A stretch of DNA of 64,000 nt from Thermodesulfovibrionales bacterium (GCA_020062545.1 JAGUWD010000003.1:124001-188000); one strand, 5' to 3'. Positions 44,937 through 54,514 are shown, counted from the first letter of the stretch. Notes: a model not told the origin generated them from the letters alone. Numbers and translations: made by a program.

Positions 44937-46175
44937 ATGTCATACGACCTGTGCGAAAAATACAAAATCGGCAAGACCCTCCTGCGGCAGGATATTCCAT
45001 TCGATGAAAAACTGCAGGATGTGGTCAATATTTTAACAAAATGCCTCCGTGTAAAGAGATGTTCCATAATGATAATCAATCCTGACGACCTGACACTGGA
45101 AGTAAAGGCAGCCACAAACCATGAGATTGTAGGCCTCAAGAGAAAACTCTGCGATGTCACCATCTCCACCCGTGCACTGATAGACGACAAGCCATTCTAT
45201 TCCGATGAAAATAGACGATCGTTTTTCACACCATTGGACTCTTCGCAATATTCTTCAGAATTCTCGATCAGTATCCCCATAAAGTATATGGACAAAAAGT
45301 TAGGCGTAATAAACCTCACGGATTCAGAGGATGGAAAGCCCTTTACCAAAAAACATGAGGCTACTGTAATAGATATAGTGGAACATCTGGCGCCCTACAT
45401 CTATGCCGCACAAACAAAGGATTTGCTGGAAAAAAAGGTAAAAAAACTCGAAGAAACAAACAAACGTCTTATGGAACTGGATGAACTAAGGACAAACCTT
45501 ACGAGTTTTATCGTGCATGACCTCAAAGGCCCGATCACCACAATTATGGCTAACCTGGATATGTTGAATTATGAGCCTCTCACGCCGCAGCAGTTCGAGT
45601 ATGTCAATCTTGCTACTGAAGATGTCTATAAAATGCAGAACATGGTCATGAACATCCTCGATACACTGAAACTCGAAGAAGGAAAAATAATGATATACAG
45701 GGAGGAAACAGACATCTACACCCTGGCCAAAAGAGAGATAGCATCCTTTAAAAATGTGCTTACACGCAGGAATATCGAGCTTGTATTTGAGGGGAGTTCC
45801 CACATCTGTTATATCGATGAAAACCTCATAGGCAGGACAATAACAAACCTCTTAAGAAATGCCATAGAACATTCTCCTGATGGAGGAAGGATTGATTTCA
45901 CAATTCAATATAACGAAAACAAAAAAGAGACCATAATTAGCATAGCCGATCAGGGCAAGGGTATTCCTGATGACCTTAAAGAGAAAATATTTGACAAATT
46001 CTTCCAGATGGAAGGAGAGACCAAACAGAGAAAGACAAGTACGGGACTTGGATTGACATTCTGTAAACTCGTGGTGAATGCACACGGTGGAGATATATGG
46101 GTTGAAGATTCCGAAGACCGTGGAGCGAGGTTTATTTTTACCCTGCCGGAGACTCTAAAGGAGGGAATACACTGA
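44937..46175 (+). CDS. Soluble GAF-domain sensor histidine kinase
   Basis: 412 residues without membrane helices. The N-terminal part (15-165) is a GAF domain (VKRCSIMIINPDDLTLEVKA, FSISIPIKYMDKKLGVINLT), then a coiled coil, HisKA with phospho-accepting His in FIVHDLKGPITTI, and HATPase_c with N box LLRNAIEHSPDGG, G1 IADQGKGIP and G2 TGLGLTFCKLVVNAHGG. The ligand is unknown. An extended -10 TGATATAAT 10 nt before the ATG suggests a leaderless mRNA. The stop overlaps the response-regulator start. Confidence 0.93.
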   Translation: MSYDLCEKYKIGKTLLRQDIPFDEKLQDVVNILTKCLRVKRCSIMIINPDDLTLEVKAATNHEIVGLKRKLCDVTISTRALIDDKPFYSDENRRSFFTPLDSSQYSSEFSISIPIKYMDKKLGVINLTDSEDGKPFTKKHEATVIDIVEHLAPYIYAAQTKDLLEKKVKKLEETNKRLMELDELRTNLTSFIVHDLKGPITTIMANLDMLNYEPLTPQQFEYVNLATEDVYKMQNMVMNILDTLKLEEGKIMIYREETDIYTLAKREIASFKNVLTRRNIELVFEGSSHICYIDENLIGRTITNLLRNAIEHSPDGGRIDFTIQYNENKKETIISIADQGKGIPDDLKEKIFDKFFQMEGETKQRKTSTGLGLTFCKLVVNAHGGDIWVEDSEDRGARFIFTLPETLKEGIH

Positions 46176-47356
46176 TGGCAATCCCCATGGAATATCTTCA
46201 TATAAATTGTCTTGTTGTTGACGATGAATCGTCCATGCGCAAAACAGTAAGCAACATGCTGACGAGGATGGGCTTTAAAAGCATTATCACTGCTGTGGAT
46301 GGGAAAGAGGCCTTCACTATTATTCAAACATCAAAGATAGACCTCGTTATCTGCGACATTAACATGCCTGAAATGACAGGGCTTGAACTATTTAAAACCG
46401 TAAGGGAAAATAAAAAATACAGTGACATAATTTTCATATTCGTCACAGCAGAGATAAGGAGACATACAGTGGCAAGGGCAGCAGAAGAAGGAGGAGCAGG
46501 GTATATCATAAAGCCTTTTGTCATGGCCACGCTTGAAGATAAAATAGCAGCGGTATTAAGCAAAAAATTCAAGCCATCTTCCATCGAGACGCACCTGAAA
46601 AATTTCCAGCAATATCTGGAGGGCAGGGACTTGCAGTCGGCGGAAAATGAACTTAAAAAGGCATTAGAAATGGCGCCGGAGTCTCCAACAATCATTTACA
46701 ACTTTGGCCAGTTGTACCTTGCAAAAGGAGAAACGGACAAGGCAATCGAATCCTTCAAAAATGCAATCGCTAAAAAGCCCCTCTTTGTAAAGGCATATGA
46801 TGCCATCGGGGAGATATATGAAGACATGGGGGATGTGCAGTCTGCAATCAAGTATTATGAGGCTGCCCACGATATAAGTCCTTCAAACACCGACAGGCTT
46901 ATTACGCTGAGCAAGCTTTATAACAGGGGGGGAGAGACAGATAGGGCAGAGAATATATTGAAGGACGCGGTATCCGATGTCAGGCAGGATGTCTCCACAT
47001 CCGGGCATTTGATGGGAGAGTTGTATCTGGCAAAAAATGAAAACGAAAAGGCACTGGAGATACTTGTTAAGGCATATAAAAAGAATCCTTCGGATACGTC
47101 GATAATGCAGAGCCTTGCAGAGGCATACAGAAAAGTGGGGCAGCCTGAACAGGCAATAGAGATATATAATGGAATCCTTAAAATAAATCCCAATAATGCC
47201 CATGCATATTACAGCATGGGCAAGACCTACCTCGAGATGAGTGTCAAGGACAAGGCAATTGATGCCATTAAAAAGGCATGGGAGCTGAACCCATTCTCAA
47301 AGGAGATAACAGCAGACCTCAAGGCCCTCGCTGAAAAGGATAAATTTGATATTTAA
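46175..47356 (+). CDS. Response regulator with C-terminal TPR array
   Basis: 393 residues. A CheY-like receiver (residues ~10-130) has acidic VVDDE, phospho-acceptor Asp in VICDINMPEMTG, the switch Thr in IFVTAE and Lys in YIIKPF. About six TPR units follow (for example PTIIYNFGQLYLAKGETDKA and AHAYYSMGKTYLEMSVKDKA). There is no DNA-binding or enzymatic domain, so output must be by protein-protein contact. The start overlaps the kinase stop. Its last codons overlap uppP. Confidence 0.92.
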   Translation: MAIPMEYLHINCLVVDDESSMRKTVSNMLTRMGFKSIITAVDGKEAFTIIQTSKIDLVICDINMPEMTGLELFKTVRENKKYSDIIFIFVTAEIRRHTVARAAEEGGAGYIIKPFVMATLEDKIAAVLSKKFKPSSIETHLKNFQQYLEGRDLQSAENELKKALEMAPESPTIIYNFGQLYLAKGETDKAIESFKNAIAKKPLFVKAYDAIGEIYEDMGDVQSAIKYYEAAHDISPSNTDRLITLSKLYNRGGETDRAENILKDAVSDVRQDVSTSGHLMGELYLAKNENEKALEILVKAYKKNPSDTSIMQSLAEAYRKVGQPEQAIEIYNGILKINPNNAHAYYSMGKTYLEMSVKDKAIDAIKKAWELNPFSKEITADLKALAEKDKFDI

Positions 47357-48131
47357 GGCAATAATATTGGGTATAGTAGAGGGTATTACTGAATTTCTAC
47401 CCGTGTCTTCAACAGGCCACCTTATCCTTGCAGGGGATCTGCTCGGCTTTACAGGTGATAAGGCAAAGACCTTTGAGGTATTCATACAGCTCGGAGCGAT
47501 TCTTGCGGTGGTATGGATGTATCGTGAGCGGGTATTATCGTCCATAAAAGGGATTGGCACAAGTAGGACAAACAAATTTTTATTAAACCTTTTTATAGCA
47601 TTTCTGCCTGCTGCATTTTTTGGGCTTCTGACACACTCCCTTATAAAGCATTACCTGTTTAATCCTCTGACCGTTGCCTTTGCACTTATATCCGGAGGTA
47701 TTGCTATGCTTATCATCGAAAGGATTGTCAGAAACCCTGTTGTCGTGGATGTGGATGAAGTTTCTCTTAAACGGGCTTTGGGCATCGGTCTGGCACAGAC
47801 ATTGTCTCTTTTTCCGGGTGTTTCAAGGGCAGGAGCGACAATAATGGGCGCCATGTGCTTTGGTCTGGAGCGGAAAACGGCTACCGAGTTTTCCTTTTTC
47901 TTAGCAATACCGACCATGTTTGCTGCAACATCGTACGATCTATTAAAAAGTATTCATAATCTAAACTTAAGCGATATGCCTGTTTTTGCGACAGGCTTTT
48001 TTATCTCCTTCTTCTCTGCACTGCTCGTTATAAAGGCATTTTTAGGATTCGTTACAAGGCATACCTTCAACTCCTTTGCAATATACCGTATTATCTTCGG
48101 CACGGTTATACTTTTTTACTATCTGTACTAA
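47346..48131 (+). CDS. uppP: Undecaprenyl-diphosphatase
   Basis: 261 residues from a TTG overlapping the previous gene. EGITEFLPVSSTGHLILAGD and FPGVSRAGATIMGAM are the two BacA/UppP active-site motifs, in a protein of about eight helices. It recycles the C55 lipid carrier for peptidoglycan and polysaccharide synthesis and gives low-level bacitracin tolerance. Confidence 0.95.
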   Translation: MIFKAIILGIVEGITEFLPVSSTGHLILAGDLLGFTGDKAKTFEVFIQLGAILAVVWMYRERVLSSIKGIGTSRTNKFLLNLFIAFLPAAFFGLLTHSLIKHYLFNPLTVAFALISGGIAMLIIERIVRNPVVVDVDEVSLKRALGIGLAQTLSLFPGVSRAGATIMGAMCFGLERKTATEFSFFLAIPTMFAATSYDLLKSIHNLNLSDMPVFATGFFISFFSALLVIKAFLGFVTRHTFNSFAIYRIIFGTVILFYYLY

Positions 48132-48139
48132 TATGAGCG

Positions 48140-48314
48140 ATATTGCATGTCAGGCACGGCTCAAAGACTTTAAAAAGTGCTGTTTCAAGTGTATTATATA
48201 AAGATAATAAGTGCATTACACTATAAGTATCCAATGTAGTAGATGACGGATACAAGATAAATGTTTCTACAAATACGGGGTTTAAAGTCTTATCGCCGCA
48301 CCTGACATGCATAT
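48140..48314 (+). ncRNA. Structured intergenic element, copy B
   Basis: GCATGTCAGG (48145-48154) pairs perfectly with CCTGACATGC (48301-48310). AAGACTTTAAA pairs perfectly with TTTAAAGTCTT, with CGGC/GCCG between. AGTGTA/TACACT closes an internal hairpin. The core CAATGTAG..G.TGACGGAT.CAAGA matches copy A, whereas stem bases differ with pairing kept. It fills the uppP-ftsK spacer; strand and function are unknown. Confidence 0.55.
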
Positions 48315-48339
48315 TTTAAAGGTAGTAAGGTTTTGAAAA

Positions 48340-50409
48340 ATGCAGAAAGAGATTGACATCGTTTCCACCAACAGAAGCAGGCGGCTGCAGGAGATAGCAG
48401 GCGTTATTGCAGTCCTTGGAGGACTATACCTCGCCCTCTCACTTTTTACGTACCACAAATGGGACAGGTCGCTGCTCACATTTTCCAATACACCGCCAAA
48501 GAATTACGGCGGCATTGTGGGTGCATACCTCTCCGATATCATATTTTCGACCATAGGCTTTTCTGGCCTTTTAATACCCGCCTTTCTCATAATTTATGGA
48601 GTCAGGAAGATCATGGGAAAAGAAAGAAACATGATTCATGTGCTTGGCACATTTCTTTTCCTGCCTTCCTTATCGATGCTATTACACCTTTTATCTGAAA
48701 CCACGGCACTGAAAATCGATCCTCCGGGTGGACTCATAGGCCTTTTTCTATCAGGCATCTTCGAAAGCCTGCTTTCGAGCATCGGTGCATATATACTGAG
48801 CATCGGCATCATTATTGTTTCCATAATCCTCATGAGTCCTGTCTCACTGTTTTCGTATTTTATTGAAAGAAAAAAGCAGAAAAGCATTAAGGAAGAACCC
48901 ATTCAAGAAGATTATGACTCAGGAATTATAATCAGCGAGCCCAAAAATAAGGAAGCATTTATTAAAGCAGCTCCGTTACAAAAACCGGCTAAAGAAAAAC
49001 CTTTACGGGAAAACACCAGTGGCTACAAACTCCCTCCCCTTGATTTTTTGAAGGATGCCGAAGGCATATCAGGGCCGACAAAGGAAGAGCTCAATGCAGC
49101 AGCATCGGGCCTTGAAAAGAAACTCTCTGACTTTGGTGTCAATGGCAAGATAAAGCAGGCCCATCCAGGCCCTGTAGTAACAATGTATGAATTCGAACCT
49201 GCTGCAGGAGTAAAGATAAACAGGATAGTCTCTTTATCAGATGACCTTGCCCTCGCCCTCCGTGCACCGAGCATCAGGGTATATCCTATTGCAGGAAAGG
49301 CGACCATAGGCATAGAAGTCCCGAATAATGAGCGGGCAGCAGTCTCCCTCAAAGAGATAATTTCATCAGAAATTTTCCAGAGAAGTCCTTCCCTTCTTAC
49401 ACTCGCTCTCGGAAAAGACATATTCGGAAATCCGGTGATTACAGACCTTGCAAGGATGCCTCATCTATTAGTAGCAGGTGCAACAGGCTCAGGCAAAAGC
49501 GTTTCCATAAATGCAATGATAATGAGCCTCCTTTATAAGGCCACGCCGGATGAGGTCAGGATGTTGATGGTCGACCCCAAACTCCTCGAATTGTCGGCTT
49601 ACAGTGATATTCCGCACCTCGTATCACCAGTAATAACAAGTCCGAAAGAGGCTTCTGATGCCTTGAAAAAGGTTGTCTTTGAGATGGAGAGGAGATACAG
49701 ACTCCTTGCTGAAAAGGGTGCGAGGAATATAGAAAATTACAACAGGCAGGCATCTCAATCAGAAAGGCTTCCATATATCGTGGTATTTATAGATGAGCTC
49801 GCGGACCTCATGTTAACAGCGCCGAGCGATGTTGAAAATGCCATTGCAAGGCTTGCTCAGATGGCAAGGGCATCGGGGATTCATCTTATCCTTGCTACAC
49901 AGAGGCCATCGGTTGATGTCATAACAGGACTCATTAAGGCAAACTTCCCTGCAAGGATATCCTTTCAGGTGACATCAAAGGTTGATTCAAGAACAATACT
50001 CGATGCGCAGGGCGCAGAACAGCTCCTCGGAAAGGGAGATATGCTTTTTATGGTGCCTGGCGTTAAAATTATGAGAATTCATGGCGCTTATGTAAGCGAC
50101 GTTGAGGTTAAATCAGTAACAGAATTTGTAAAAACACAGGGAACACCTGACTACTCATCCTTTGAGAATATTGTTGTTGCAGATGAACAGGAAAAGGGAA
50201 TAGACATCTCGGGCGAAAGGGACGAAATGTATCAGAGGGTGATCGAGTTTGCAGAATCTATTGGGGAGGTCTCCATTTCGTCTATTCAGAGGAGATTTAA
50301 AATCGGCTATAACAGGGCAGCAAGGATGATGGAACTCCTCGAGGAAGACGGTCTTGTTGGACCGCCAAAGGGTGCGGGAAAACCGAGGGATTTTCTGGGG
50401 AGAAGATAA
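48340..50409 (+). CDS. ftsK: DNA translocase FtsK/SpoIIIE
   Basis: 689 residues. Four N-terminal helices (residues ~15-180) are followed by a linker, the alpha/beta RecA-like motor with Walker A GATGSGKSVSINAMI and Walker B YIVVFIDELADLM, and a C-terminal gamma winged helix (ISSIQRRFKIGYNRAARMME) that reads orienting DNA motifs. It pumps chromosome DNA through the division septum. The stop overlaps lolA. Confidence 0.96.
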   Translation: MQKEIDIVSTNRSRRLQEIAGVIAVLGGLYLALSLFTYHKWDRSLLTFSNTPPKNYGGIVGAYLSDIIFSTIGFSGLLIPAFLIIYGVRKIMGKERNMIHVLGTFLFLPSLSMLLHLLSETTALKIDPPGGLIGLFLSGIFESLLSSIGAYILSIGIIIVSIILMSPVSLFSYFIERKKQKSIKEEPIQEDYDSGIIISEPKNKEAFIKAAPLQKPAKEKPLRENTSGYKLPPLDFLKDAEGISGPTKEELNAAASGLEKKLSDFGVNGKIKQAHPGPVVTMYEFEPAAGVKINRIVSLSDDLALALRAPSIRVYPIAGKATIGIEVPNNERAAVSLKEIISSEIFQRSPSLLTLALGKDIFGNPVITDLARMPHLLVAGATGSGKSVSINAMIMSLLYKATPDEVRMLMVDPKLLELSAYSDIPHLVSPVITSPKEASDALKKVVFEMERRYRLLAEKGARNIENYNRQASQSERLPYIVVFIDELADLMLTAPSDVENAIARLAQMARASGIHLILATQRPSVDVITGLIKANFPARISFQVTSKVDSRTILDAQGAEQLLGKGDMLFMVPGVKIMRIHGAYVSDVEVKSVTEFVKTQGTPDYSSFENIVVADEQEKGIDISGERDEMYQRVIEFAESIGEVSISSIQRRFKIGYNRAARMMELLEEDGLVGPPKGAGKPRDFLGRR

Positions 50410-51071
50410 TGAAAACAGGCAAAGGGTATAAGGCGAGAGGCAATGGGTGTAAGACCTTAACAATATTTTTATTTTATTTCTTTATCTTTAGCTTTTTGCC
50501 TTTAGCCTTTTGCCTTGCTGATGATGAAGTCACGAGAATCCAGAAGGCGTATGAAAACATAAAGGATATCAAGGGGAGTTTTATTCAGAAAAGCTATATA
50601 AAAGACCTGAAAAGAACAGATATTTATAAAGGCCAATTTTTTATAAAGTCTCCAAAGATGAGATGGGAATACAAGGGAGACAAGCCGCAGATTGTGTATA
50701 TCACAGGCGACGATATAATAATTTACCAGAAAAAAGAAAAACAGGCATTCAAGGCCAGATTCGACAGGGCGACCTACGGACAGGCTCCAATAGCCCTTTT
50801 GGGCGGGTTCGGGAATATAAAAAACGAATTCGATGTATCGACAAAGTCGGAACAGAAACTCTTACTGAAACCTAAAAAACCTATGGGCAATATAGTTTCT
50901 GTGGAAATCACCACATCCAGCGAAGAATTCCCGATAGAATCTCTCACCATCATTGATACTTTATCCAACAGGATCAATATTTATCTGAAGGATGTAAAAA
51001 TAAATACCGAACTGAAGGATAAGCTCTTTGAATTCTCCCCTCCAGAAGGGGTAAATATTTTGCAGCAGTAA
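50409..51071 (+). CDS. lolA: Outer-membrane lipoprotein carrier LolA
   Basis: 220 residues. A signal region ending SFLPLAFCLA precedes the LolA fold: IQKAYENIKDIKGSFIQKSY, FFIKSPKMRWEYKGDKPQIV and the C-terminal DVKINTELKDKLFEFSPPEG. It shuttles lipoproteins through the periplasm. The first residues (KTGKGYKARGNG) and the signal peptide are encoded by microrepeats at 50417-50451 and 50494-50514. ATG overlaps the ftsK stop. Confidence 0.92.
   Translation: MKTGKGYKARGNGCKTLTIFLFYFFIFSFLPLAFCLADDEVTRIQKAYENIKDIKGSFIQKSYIKDLKRTDIYKGQFFIKSPKMRWEYKGDKPQIVYITGDDIIIYQKKEKQAFKARFDRATYGQAPIALLGGFGNIKNEFDVSTKSEQKLLLKPKKPMGNIVSVEITTSSEEFPIESLTIIDTLSNRINIYLKDVKINTELKDKLFEFSPPEGVNILQQ
50417..50514 (+). 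repeat. Two heptamer microrepeats in the lolA signal region
   Basis: AGGCAAA, GGGTATA, AGGCGAG, AGGCAAT, GGGTGTA at 50417-50451, and TTTTGCC, TTTAGCC, TTTTGCC at 50494-50514. Confidence 0.65.
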
Positions 51072-51072
51072 A

Positions 51073-52023
51073 ATGACTACCCTTAAAAAAATAGCAATAA
51101 CAATAGGAGATCCGGCAGGCATAGGCCCTGAGATAGTATTGAAAGCGATCATGTCGCATGAAATCGAGGGATTATGCGAACCTATTATCATCGGGGACAT
51201 CGCTGTTCTTGAGGAAGCAGTTGAGAAACTGAACATACCGGTAGACCTGAATAGCCTCAAAATAATAAATACCGGTGAAATCAAAGACAGAAACTTCCAG
51301 AGATGCAAACCTACTGCCGAAGGCGGCAGGGCGTGCGTAAGCTATATCAAAAAGGCTGTTGAGCTTGCATTAAATAAAGAAGTTTATGCAATTGTGACTG
51401 CACCTATTTCAAAGGAATCATTGAAAATAGCCGGATTTAAATGGCCCGGGCATACCGAAATGCTGGCAGAGTTGACCAGCACAAAAGACTATGCCATGAT
51501 GTTTTACAGCGATAAATTAAAACTAATCCTCGTAACAATCCATACCGCTCTAAAAAATGTTCCGGATTTAATAAAAAAAGAAAAAGTCCTGAAAACTATC
51601 ACACTCGCTAAAAAATCATGCGATATGATGGGCATAGAAAATCCTAAAATTGCAGTTGCAGGATTGAATCCACACGCCGGAGAGACAGGCATATTTGGAG
51701 ACGAAGAAATAAAAGAAATTATTCCGGCTGTTAATGAAGCACAGGCATCGGGCATTTCTGTCTCTGGCCCGTATCCGGCAGACACCCTGTTCCACAAGGC
51801 GTATAATGGTGAATTTGATATAATTGTATGCATGTATCACGATCAGGGCTTGATACCCCTTAAAATGATAGCCTTTGACAAAGCCGTTAATGTTACAATT
51901 GGTCTGCCAATAATAAGGACATCTCCCGACCATGGTACAGCTTATGACATAGCATGGAAAGGGATTGCCAATCCATCGAGTATGAATGAGGCAATAAAAC
52001 TGGCAGTAAGAGTGAAAATATGA
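51073..52023 (+). CDS. pdxA: 4-hydroxythreonine-4-phosphate dehydrogenase
   Basis: 316 residues. ITIGDPAGIGPEIVLKAI, TAPISKESLKIAGFKWPGHT and MYHDQGLIPLKMIAFDKAVN are the PdxA signatures, with metal-binding His in GHTEM and YHDQG. It oxidises 4-phosphohydroxythreonine in pyridoxal phosphate synthesis. It starts 1 nt after the lolA stop. Confidence 0.96.
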   Translation: MTTLKKIAITIGDPAGIGPEIVLKAIMSHEIEGLCEPIIIGDIAVLEEAVEKLNIPVDLNSLKIINTGEIKDRNFQRCKPTAEGGRACVSYIKKAVELALNKEVYAIVTAPISKESLKIAGFKWPGHTEMLAELTSTKDYAMMFYSDKLKLILVTIHTALKNVPDLIKKEKVLKTITLAKKSCDMMGIENPKIAVAGLNPHAGETGIFGDEEIKEIIPAVNEAQASGISVSGPYPADTLFHKAYNGEFDIIVCMYHDQGLIPLKMIAFDKAVNVTIGLPIIRTSPDHGTAYDIAWKGIANPSSMNEAIKLAVRVKI

Positions 52024-52071
52024 AATCTTATTTCGCCAAGAGTTAGACTAAAAAATTCCTCTTATCCGAAT

Positions 52072-52265
52072 CTTTTTGAAAAGGCCGCCAAAATGTCATC
52101 TTTTGTAAGATGGGGTATGCCTCCAATATATCTTCAAATGACATACCTTCTGAGAGCTTTTTTTAATATAAGCTCAACCGTTATCCTTGTTCCCTTGATT
52201 ATAGGTTTCCTGAGCATAATGTCAGGGTCTACGGTAATTCTTTCTTTATAAGATGACGTGTTCAT
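52072..52265 (-). pseudogene. DUF433 antitoxin-like gene with two frameshifts
   Basis: Reading leftward from ATG 52265: YKERITVDPDIMLRKPIIKG, then TRITVELILKK in frame 1. After the A7 run it continues as LSEGMSFEDILEAYP in frame 2, and after a CCCC run as PHLTKDDILAAFSKRFG in frame 3, ending at 52072. Joined, these give a normal ~65-residue DUF433 protein, a family usually paired with DUF5615 PIN-like toxins. No partner is present. It marks the left edge of the accessory island. Confidence 0.75.
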
Positions 52266-52411
52266 TTTTGCTTCCTTATGGCACAGTTCTCTTGCATGGC
52301 TTTTATAAGTATTCTACTCCAGACAATAAGGAAAATCTATAGTTATAACACCTACACATGACACTCAGTTACTTAAAAATCCATATTTATATAAATAATA
52401 GAATTATTTGC

Positions 52412-52440
52412 TTGACATTTAAAAATAGCTTTGTTATTGT
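52412..52440 (+). promoter_or_regulatory. Promoter of the GHKL operon
   Basis: TTGACA (52412-52417), 17-nt spacer, TATTGT (52435-52440); a TAAAATATAAT stretch follows as an alternative -10. GGAAGGA precedes the first ATG at 52472. Confidence 0.55.
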
Positions 52441-52471
52441 TAAAATATAATTTTGATATTCAGGAAGGAAT

Positions 52472-52690
52472 ATGGAACAGGAAAGCAGAAACGAACGGTT
52501 TAAAAGAATAGCTGCCAAAAGAACAAACGATATCCTTGAGAAAATAAGAATATTGGGGAACTGCTCTAATAAAAGCTCCTATGAGTATACAGAGGAAGAA
52601 GTAAATAAAATTTTCTCAGAGATTGATAAGCAGTTAAAACTGACAAAAGCCAAATTTCTGGCGGGGAAAAGGGAAAGGTTTAAGCTGTAA
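52472..52690 (+). CDS. Small helical protein leading the GHKL operon
   Basis: 72 residues, highly charged and alpha-helical, with no signal or membrane segment. The core RFKRIAAKRTNDILEKIRIL and the later YEYTEEEVNKIFSEIDKQLK resemble a small conserved protein that I have seen in mobile and defence-type contexts in Firmicutes and others; its function is not known to me. It could be a regulator or antitoxin-like subunit of the next gene. An AT-rich composition differs from the flanking housekeeping genes. Confidence 0.7.
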   Translation: MEQESRNERFKRIAAKRTNDILEKIRILGNCSNKSSYEYTEEEVNKIFSEIDKQLKLTKAKFLAGKRERFKL

Positions 52691-52741
52691 AAATATTCGT
52701 CTTTGGCGAAGAAGAGAGTTTGTTTTTGTAGGGGGAGATAA

Positions 52742-54514
52742 ATGTCGATACCATTACACATATCACCAAGATTAATTCCAAACATAGCAAGTCTTTATAC
52801 CGAGGTTAACAGAATTTTTATGGAATATATTGATAACGCTATTGACAGCGCAGAATCTTTTTATGATGAGAAACAAAATGCATACTCAAAATCTATAGAG
52901 ATAGCTTTAACAATCCACGGAGATAACTACAGAAACGGCAAGGTCATTATTTCCGACAACTGTTCTGGCATAACTAATTTCACCAAGGTCGTTCAAAGTA
53001 TTGGAAATTCTGATAAAAAAGCTGATTTCACAACTAATGGTCAATTCGGCTATGGCATTTATTCGTTTATGGCAGCATGTTCAAAATTGGAAATAACTTC
53101 TAAAACTGAAAAAAATGATGCTCTTTATATTCCGATAGAAAAAGAACAATTTAATGCAGACAAACAAGACGATGTCTCCTTCCCAAGCCCTAAGGTAATT
53201 AAAAATTTTAGATATACATCTGGAACGGAAATATGTTTATCAGGTTTTGAAAAAGATACTTGGAAATATATCGATATTGAAGAACTAAAGGCCGAGATAG
53301 AAAAACATTTTGAACTGTTGTTAGGAAGAAAAAATCTTACCATACAGTTAAGTTGTATAAATAGCCCATTATTTAGCGATAGAAGAGAATATATTTGTAC
53401 GCCATTTGATTACAACAAATATGAAGGGGACGAATATAAAGATGATGTAGATAGATTGAGTTATACAAAAAGAGGAAGGGTGCCGGAGCCCGTTGATTTA
53501 AGATTAGGGAAACCTATTCGTATTTTTATAAAGGTTACAAAAGGCAAGGAAATAAATAAAAGACCTGTATTTATTTGTAAAGGAAGAAGAATTGCTGAAA
53601 TAAAAGACATTAAAAGTTTCAGATCCAATCATAAAAGCGAACTTTGGGATCATCCAAATGTTACAGGATATATAGATTTGTCCGATTTTTTGGAACCAAC
53701 AATTGCACAGGATGACTTCAAAAATAGCAACCGCAAAAGAGCATTGTTTGGCTATCTTATTGAGATAGAACCATTGATTTTGGATGTAGTAAAAGATGTT
53801 AACAAAACCTCGGAGGAAAGACACTACCAAGAGTTGGAAGACAGATTAAATCAGGCTCTATCAAAACTGGCACGATTAGACTCTATGAACTATAGAACAG
53901 ATTATCTGTCAGGGAATGAAATTAATTTACAGAAAGGCGGTGCAGGACAAGGCATCGAGGAAGGCGTAGGTTCAAAAGACCGCGGTAACTATCCTCATGA
54001 AGAATCATCTGTTGAGAGAATCGGCGAAAACGAAGGTGAAGGGAAAGGTGCAGGCGGCAATTCAGGAAATATTCCAAGCGGTAACGAAGGAGAATATGCT
54101 TTAAACAAAGAGACTGACAATCCTTTTGAGGATAGTGAATTTAAAGGTGGAGAAAAGAAAAAGAGCGGTTTCAATATCAGGATTGATGACAGAGAGCCGG
54201 ATATCGATTCTGCTACAAATGAACCTATGCGTTCCAACATTTACGGCAGCGAAATCAGGATATTTAAACAGCATTCAGATTTTCAGAAAAGAATAGATAT
54301 TTCAAGAAGAGGAGAGCCAAGAATCACTCAAAGGCTAATAACCTATTTAGCGGGTGAAATTACAGTTCATTACAAAGATAAATTTCATACGAAAAAGGGA
54401 ACGCAACCAGAGTATAATAAATCTCTTTTTAGCGATTTGGTGGATTTTGTATATCAGTTTGAGTCAATGCTTCAAGACTTGGCCGGAAAGAATTTATCGG
54501 ATTTGAGCAATTGA
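52742..54514 (+). CDS. GHKL (Hsp90/MORC-like) ATPase
   Basis: 590 residues with AGGGGGAGA upstream. The Bergerat ATP fold is clear: N box IFMEYIDNAIDSAES (~30), G1 VIISDNCSGI (~73), G2 GQFGYGIYSF (~103). The second part (to ~370) has the S5-like transducer pattern seen in MORC, Hsp90 and MutL proteins. Residues ~400-470 are a Gly/Glu/Asn-rich low-complexity linker, and a conserved-looking C-terminal domain (~490-590) follows. Such ATPases act as clamps on DNA or protein. It is not a histidine kinase, since no HisKA domain is present. It lies 3 nt before the next gene. A defence role is inference from context. Confidence 0.82.
   Translation: MSIPLHISPRLIPNIASLYTEVNRIFMEYIDNAIDSAESFYDEKQNAYSKSIEIALTIHGDNYRNGKVIISDNCSGITNFTKVVQSIGNSDKKADFTTNGQFGYGIYSFMAACSKLEITSKTEKNDALYIPIEKEQFNADKQDDVSFPSPKVIKNFRYTSGTEICLSGFEKDTWKYIDIEELKAEIEKHFELLLGRKNLTIQLSCINSPLFSDRREYICTPFDYNKYEGDEYKDDVDRLSYTKRGRVPEPVDLRLGKPIRIFIKVTKGKEINKRPVFICKGRRIAEIKDIKSFRSNHKSELWDHPNVTGYIDLSDFLEPTIAQDDFKNSNRKRALFGYLIEIEPLILDVVKDVNKTSEERHYQELEDRLNQALSKLARLDSMNYRTDYLSGNEINLQKGGAGQGIEEGVGSKDRGNYPHEESSVERIGENEGEGKGAGGNSGNIPSGNEGEYALNKETDNPFEDSEFKGGEKKKSGFNIRIDDREPDIDSATNEPMRSNIYGSEIRIFKQHSDFQKRIDISRRGEPRITQRLITYLAGEITVHYKDKFHTKKGTQPEYNKSLFSDLVDFVYQFESMLQDLAGKNLSDLSN

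Noticed and set aside
52742-54514. Sensor histidine kinase
   Set aside because: The Bergerat ATP fold is present, but there is no HisKA domain, sensor or membrane segment; the transducer-like second domain fits MORC/Hsp90-type ATPases.
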